Positions 58,401 to 64,000 of a DNA stretch of 64,000 bases are shown one piece after another (position 1 is the stretch's first letter; each line of letters opens with the position of its first letter). The translations under genes were made by a program, and so were the position numbers. This stretch comes from Larix kaempferi (Eukaryota; Streptophyta; Pinopsida; Pinales; Pinaceae). Location: assembly GCA_027924585.1 (NCBI GenBank), contig BSBM01000372.1, positions 6,245,001 through 6,309,000 of the forward strand, given 5' to 3'. The notes under the pieces are model-generated. The model saw only the letters and a program-made list of their open reading frames with translations, searched no databases and had not been told where the DNA came from.

Positions 58401-59959
58401 AGAGGAAGGCGCACTTGTGGACCAGGGCATCAAATTGGCAAGCAAATCAACAATCTCTCATTTGATCTCTGCGGGAATCTTCCTCAACATCAAGGCATCT
58501 CATCCACATCATTCAGGTATGATCTCAAGGTAAGTTCTATCTCCATGATCTATCCAATTGTCAAAAACATTTAAAACCCTAATTAATTAAAACCCCAATT
58601 TTGCATTTTCTCAGATCTACTTAGATCTATTGGGTTGTTGGGCGTAATATTAAGAACCCACCTCTATAGCATCCACGGCATCCCGGATCTATAGTTTGGT
58701 GAGGATTGGCTTCCATTTGACCCCCTTCCCAGGCCAACTTAGCCTCTCCCAAGCAAGGCGCACTTCCTAGTTTGAGCAGGTTGACCTAGATCTAAGCGAT
58801 GGGTGTTTGAGATTCCACTTGATTCGTCATCTACACATCAAATAACATACACCCAAGTTGTTACTTTTCTGAAATTTACCTTGTGGGCCCTATTCCACAT
58901 TTTAAGGGATTTAATCCCCATTTTGGACCACTTGGAACACTTAAACTCAGATCTTCTAAGATCTAACCGTTGGATTGCCACGAAATTACAGATCCATACT
59001 CCTACCTGACCGATCTACCCGGATCTAAAGTTTGGATGCCATCCGACTTGTTTTGACCCACCTAACCCCACTTTTAAGCCTCCTTGGGCAAAGTCGCACC
59101 ACCTTGGAGAAGTGAGTTGACTCACTTCTAGGAACTGGGTACTTGAGATTTTTGGAAATTTAGAACCGGAATAATTCGAAACCTAGGTCTAGACTGTCAC
59201 TTTGTCAAATCTTGCCTTGGGGATTGCATTCCTTGTTTTAAGGGATTGTGGTCCACTTAGGTTAAACCTAGATCTAGACACATTCATCCATCAAGACCTC
59301 CATTGCCCACTTGTCCCAAGTACTAGGAGTCCTAAACCACAAGTCAAACCTACTTTGACTCCACTTCCCAATTCCCAAGGCACTGGTTTCTCTCCAAGTT
59401 AATTCAACCTTTCTAGATTGTTGGATTGACTTGTGGTTTGACCTATGCATGGTGAACTAAATCCTTGAAGCTGTCATGTATCATGGTCAAGCTTGTCGTC
59501 TGTACTAGTTAGCCCCAATACAATCCTTAACTACCCTGCATTGGACACAGTTCCCAAGGCAGTGGACTTTCCAACATTGAACTAGTACACTAGCCCTAGA
59601 TCTCACTACAAACATTGTAAGTCACTTTCACATCAACCATGAACCAAAGCTATACCTATTGAACCCCTCACTTGGCTTGTGATTTCACCTTTAGGTCTAG
59701 GAAAAACCATACACCTAACTTCACTTAGAAATACCCTGATTTGGTGTCTTGGTTTTGATCTCTCCTGTCGGGAGTAGATCGGGTCTCCCCCTTTGTTGTA
59801 TGGGCTAGATAACATAAAGCGAAGGTTGCCTCGACTGGCGTGACAACCATATATTTTGGAGGTCGAGGTGATCGTGGTTGCACCTTTTGAGTTGCCCTTC
59901 CCTATTGCCATCCATGACTGGATCCATCCATAGGGGTAACTACAGATTAGGTGATAACA
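55427..59959 (+). mobile_element. Solo LTR F (A family), plus strand (4533 bp)
   Basis: TGTTATCACA...GGTGATAACA with GGCAC duplications at 55422-55426 and 59960-59964. It is closely similar to the A LTR along its length, with both hairpins (56257-56291 and 56454-56486) and the TATA-like box at 58013-58020. There is no internal region, so it is a solo LTR. Confidence 0.94.
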
Positions 59960-60891
59960 GGCACATCGATTGAGTCGTATGAACATGCACTAGGTCCCCT
60001 AGGAGTTTCGTTCCATTTCGACAAAAATATTTGTTTTCATAAAATTAGACCATTTTTTAATGGTTTAATTAAAAAATTTCAAAAAATGATAAAAACCTCA
60101 TCCGGAGGTGAAATTGGGCATGGGGAGGCTCGTTTTGACGCTCAGAGCATCCTCTTCACCTTGACACCTTCATTCTTCAGTTTCCGGGCAGTTACATCAC
60201 CCCAGGGGCAATTTTCGCTAAAAATGCATCATTTTGGCATTTAATTGCCAGAAAATGACAATATGCACTATGTCCAAAAATTCAAATAAGTCAAAAATCA
60301 TCCAAATTTTGATTTTTAAAAGGTTGGATATTATTTTCATAAAGTGTACGACCCACATAAAAGATACAAAGCACATGCTTAAACCAAAGTTTGATTAAAT
60401 TTCGAATTAGTCAAATGGGGATGACATGAGCATGGTTTGGCCGTACGGCTCCTTCATGAAGCCCACGATTTGATGATTTGGCGACAGGTGAATGGGTTGT
60501 TGAAGTTTTAGGCGCCTTCCTCAATTGATGGCCACCTCACAGCTCGGCTTTCAACACCCCATACATGTTCCCTACATCAACTCACGCATTAACTCAAGAA
60601 GGCTCGCGCATATCTCTTGGAGAGCTCATGTATATCTCCTTTGGTTCACGAATCTTACACTTGGCATAGCACATATGGGTGGTGAAGCTTCCAAAGATGG
60701 GATGGGGGGCACCTTGCCAAGGTAGAGGCCACCTCCCCATCCACATCACCTAGAACTCGAGTTCATGTGATTGATTACACTCCAAGCTACGTATTTGATT
60801 GGATATGATTGGCAATTCGAATTTTTGGCTAGTGTCATTGGCTCTCTTGGATGCCAATTCGTTTTAGGTTACCTTAGCTCTTGTATTTTGC

Positions 60892-60898
60892 TATATAA
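60892..60898 (+). promoter_or_regulatory. TATA box of element E LTR
   Basis: TATATAA in GCTATATAAGGAAGCC. An AATAAA signal is at 60975-60980. The GAGACTTTGGAGGTC stretch after it is also found in relic X near 52031, supporting a shared R region. Motif-based. Confidence 0.7.
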
Positions 60899-62756
60899 GG
60901 AAGCCATTTTGGCTCTTCCAAGAGGGAGTTTTTGGCATAGAAACTCTGGTGGATTTTGTAAGCATCTTGTTGTTAATAAAATTATTGAGACTTTGGAGGT
61001 CACTTGGTGGGCTTTTGGCATTGTGTCTTCATCCTACATGAAGTAATATCTCTTTCACCCTACCCTTGTATTGCAAATTTGATTATTGTGCTTATTGAAG
61101 ACTAACAATCTAGTACTTAGGCTCTTATCAATTTGCATTGAGTGTTTGTGTCTTCAGGGATTGCATCTATTAGGAGCTCTTGGCATCTAATACCTTCACC
61201 ATTCAAGTGTTCCATTTTTCTAAATATTTTGTTTGCAGGGTTGCAAGCTTCTCCAAGTGTTTTTTGCCTTCTCCAAAAAAGCATTCAAAAAACTTTTTTC
61301 AGTTACTCGGTTACTAGATCCATTTTTCAAGTTGTGGAAAGCTCAAGAAATATTATTATCCAATCTTGGAAGCCCCACAAGCCTCTCTCTGATTTTGGTT
61401 GGCTTGATCTCTCCTTTTGCCATCGTTTTCATCCTCCTCACTCTAGATCTTCCCTTCGCTTTTGTTTTTTTTCCTTCCACCTTGCCCTTTTCGTCCATCC
61501 TCTAGCTGCTACCTCTCTTTACTGCTGCTATCTTTGTTCTTTTCTGCCCCTTCTTTCATTTTTTGCAGCCATTCTCCCACTTCATTGGCTGCCCCATCTT
61601 CTTGTTTTTGGACTGTTTTGGCCTCCCAAAAGTGCCTAAAAACAGTCTCGAAAAGTGTGCCCTAGCTGCCCCCTCTTTCCCTTCTCTTTCACTGCTGCTT
61701 TCCACTATCATTGGCTGCCCCATCCTCTCGTTCTTGGACTGTCCCATTCGTCCACCTTCCAAAATCACAACAAAACATAAAAAACAAAAACTTGTTAAGT
61801 ATTAGAGTTAGCTAGTTGCATTTTCTTTTGGAAAGTTAGTAGTTAGATTTCATTTATTTGCATTAGCATTGTTAGATCTCATAGATTCTTTTGTTTGCAT
61901 CTAGATCTCTTTACAAAGTTGCATTTCATTGTAAGTAGTCAAACTTTAGTATCTAGTTTCTTTTCTCTTACAAGTTTAGATCTAGTTTAGTTTCAAAGAT
62001 TGTTTTGTCTTTCTAATACTAAAGGGTGCCTTGAGTGAACTTTGTTGCAGGTACTTTGAGGGAGAAAAGATCTTTGGAAGTTTTGAAGAAGGGAGATCCA
62101 AGCTAAACAAAACAACAAAGGGCCATAAGGACAATCCAAAACATGAAAACATCATTTGTTATCCTTTGTAAAAGCAATTAAAGGCTTGTTTCAATTTGTT
62201 TTCCAAGATCTCTTATTCTCTCGAAAGACCTTTTAAGGATTTTTCCTAAGGCAATTGTAACCCAAGTAATAAAAAGGCTAGGTGGGATAGTGCCTCCCAC
62301 ACTTAGTTTCTCCTTCCCCATTTGGGGAAATTTGTTCATGCATGATTAGATTAGTCTTACTTTCAGTTCTTAGATTAAAATCTGCTTTCTGTACTTAGAT
62401 AAATTCTCTTCCAAGCCTTCAACCGGAAGTTGTATCCTTGGGATCCCATCCCAAGGGCAGGACCACATAATTTGTGGTTACTCTTCCTTCCCCGTCGGTT
62501 TCCTTGGCAGAGCTTTCAGCTAGCTGGAGGTTCTCAAGTGCAGGCGGTTCTAGTGGTTGATCTTGTTCGGAGATCAATCCCACCTGGTAGATTAAAGTTT
62601 GTATGGTAGAACACTAGATTTGCTCAATTTCATTTTATCTTGCAAGTAATATTGTTAGTAGTAATTCATATCCTGCTGATCGGTCTCATTGTTTAAATCT
62701 TTTCAAGTTGAGATATACTGCTGTTACAATTCACCTGCTTCTTAAAACGAACCAAA

Positions 62757-62905
62757 GTCTCTTGAACTTGGCCAAATCCAAGTCAAGAGCACCCTCTATC
62801 GGAGGGCATTTTAGTTTTGCATTCCCCTGCATTAGGCATTGTTAAATTAGCAAGTCTCTTGAACTGTGGTCATAAGACCAAGTCAAGAGCGCTCTCTATC
62901 GAAGA
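62757..62905 (+). other. Two double-hairpin modules in U5 of element E
   Basis: Copy 1 (62757-62806): CTCTTGAACTTGG/CCAAGTCAAGAG with a bulged A, then CCCTCTATCGGAGGG. Copy 2 (62853-62905): CTCTTGAACTGTGGTC/GACCAAGTCAAGAG, then CTCTCTATCGAAGAG. Pairing is kept while bases differ. The module lies downstream of TATA and is therefore transcribed. Confidence 0.7.
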
Positions 62906-63854
62906 GTTGAACAAGGTTTTTCTAATAATAAAAATTTCCACTCATACCCCCCTTTAATTAATTTACCTTGGTTTCTGTCCTACACCCGTATGCTCTGCCA
63001 ACCGGAAACGGTTGGGCTAGTACTCATAAAGGTGGAAGACTTAATAATTTACAAGTGAAAATCTAATTAAAACTTTCACCCCATAACCAACCAATCCGGA
63101 GTTGATCGATAAGATAATTTCAGTGGGTAATCTCTTAGTGAGGGCGCCGGGATTCCATGTTCAGCCTCTAGTTTGCTGGCTTGCATTGTGCGGCCTGGCT
63201 AGAGCACTGGGTGGCCCGACATGTCCTTGAACGGAGGCACTTGATATTGTCTTTTCCGGACTTTATTGAATATCCTTGGTTTTAGCCCTAATAATCAAGA
63301 ACATCTAAAACACTTAAAATTTACCAAGAACAATTTCAAAATGATCTCACAAACAGCTACTTTCGACTTATTCTTTCAGCATCACAAGTTTTATTTGACT
63401 CCATTTGGCACTGGTCTTTAATATTTATATATCTTTGAAATCTGGACCATATGTCCTTGTCACTTGTTTAATTTCAATCTTGTGGATGCCTTACTTCAAA
63501 TTATAAGTCAAAATATTATGTTATCTTCTGAATCTGTATCTTGTGAATTTTGCAACGTGGATTGCGTGTTTAATTTTGTTCTAGTCATCATTCAAAAAAC
63601 TCCTAAACAACACCCATCTGCATCACAACACAAAAAACACTTAAAACACACAAAGAGCCTTAGACAACTCTTTAATAGGGACTACCCCCCTTGGCTTCGT
63701 TAGGAGTTTTGCCTAAACGGAGGAGCTGGGATTCAGGTGACAGTACCTGGTTCATTGCTTGCCCCCAAGGCCACACCTCTCCCCACTTTCCAGTGAGGGA
63801 GACAACTTTCAAAAGGTTTCTGCTGCTGGTGTGCAGTTTGGCGAACAACATCTT

Positions 63855-63872
63855 TGGCGCCGTTGCCGGGGA
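63855..63872 (+). other. Primer-binding site of element E (tRNA-Asp type)
   Basis: TGGCGCCGTTGCCGGGGA, 4 bp after the LTR end, identical to the site of element A. Confidence 0.87.
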
Positions 63873-64000
63873 CAAATCTTTTTGTTCCTGGACGACCTTA
63901 GTTTTTTCTAGTTTTTACTTTTTTTGATAGATTCTCAATCTATCTGACGACTCCACTGCCCTTTTTTCCTTTTTGGTAGTTTTTTTAGTTTAATCACTCT
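63873..64000 (+). other. Leader of element E with conserved hairpin
   Basis: Hairpin GATAGATT-CTC-AATCTATC at 63926-63944, followed by TGACGACTCC. It is the counterpart of the leader hairpin of A (GGTAGA/TCTACC) with a paired G-C to A-T change. No ORF has begun before the window ends. Confidence 0.75.

Larger units (their letters stand above)
55030..63850 (+). repeat. Element E 5' LTR, interrupted by solo LTR F
   Basis: U3 is 55030-55426 plus 59965 to about 60890, TATA is at 60892-60898, AATAAA at 60975-60980, and U5 is long. It contains hairpins at 55287-55320 and 62757-62905. A pyrimidine-rich part (about 61430-61770) includes a duplicated unit (CATTGGCTGCCCCATC at 61583 and 61709). The 165-codon ORF in this pyrimidine-rich part is not believable as a gene. 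Confidence 0.75.
55030..64000 (+). mobile_element. Element E: Tat-type LTR retrotransposon, 5' part only
   Basis: 5' LTR 55030-63850 (with solo LTR F inside), primer site and leader; gag and pol would lie past the window end. The LTR runs TGTTATCACC to GAACAACA and is about 4.28 kb without F. The 5-bp sequence before it is CCTTC, so the matching duplication is expected downstream. Confidence 0.75.

Noticed and set aside
61142-61805. ORFs of 165, 90 and 80 codons in element E LTR, Phe/Leu/Ser-rich, resembling membrane proteins
   Set aside because: They come from a pyrimidine-rich part of U5 with an internal duplication. Frames overlap and none is conserved in relic X.

Overview
The window looks like repeat-rich nuclear DNA of a land plant with a large genome (possibly a gymnosperm or fern; lineage not provable here). 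No host gene could be recognised. Nearly everything is nested Ty3/gypsy LTR retrotransposons of the Tat type: long LTRs of 3.6-4.5 kb, an apparent tRNA-Asp primer site, and an extra archaeal-type RNase H. One Copia solo LTR is also present. Most insertions were delimited by exact 5-bp target duplications, so the nesting order can be read directly.

Layout. 1-1254: unassigned flank. 1260-47156: element C (plus strand, TSD CATCG), an old, broken gag-pol element. Its 5' LTR was hit by B, a minus-strand solo LTR (3659-21307, TSD GTACT), and B was hit by A (6980-20205, TSD GTTCC). C's integrase tail was hit by D (minus strand, 28745-43109, TSD tGTAC/gGTAC). 47162-50879: unassigned sequence holding a minus-strand Copia solo LTR (48754-49327, TSD GCCAA). 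50880-55029: two older LTR relics, X (plus) and Z (minus). 55030-64000: 5' LTR, primer site and leader of element E, which runs off the window; its LTR contains F, a solo LTR of the A family (55427-59959, TSD GGCAC).

Most interesting point. A and D are complementary. A has two 4517-bp LTRs with no difference noticed, and one long ORF with gag capsid, protease and an integrase-type GPY/F tail, but no RT, RNase H or integrase core. D has two nearly identical 4448-bp LTRs and one intact 1581-codon ORF with protease, aRNase H, RT, RNase H and integrase, but no gag capsid, with only 166 bp between its LTR and start codon. They share related LTR ends, a conserved leader containing a hairpin, and a conserved segment just before the 3' LTR. 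This suggests, but does not prove, a split gag/pol retrotransposon system working in trans.

Other unusual items: element C carries a 471-aa accessory ORF inside the U3 of its LTR, flanked by an array of about 50-bp imperfect palindromes. Both pol-bearing elements have the active-looking RNase H upstream of RT and a degenerate RNase H downstream. Several LTR and leader hairpins keep their pairing through compensatory changes between copies, which suggests functional RNA structure.
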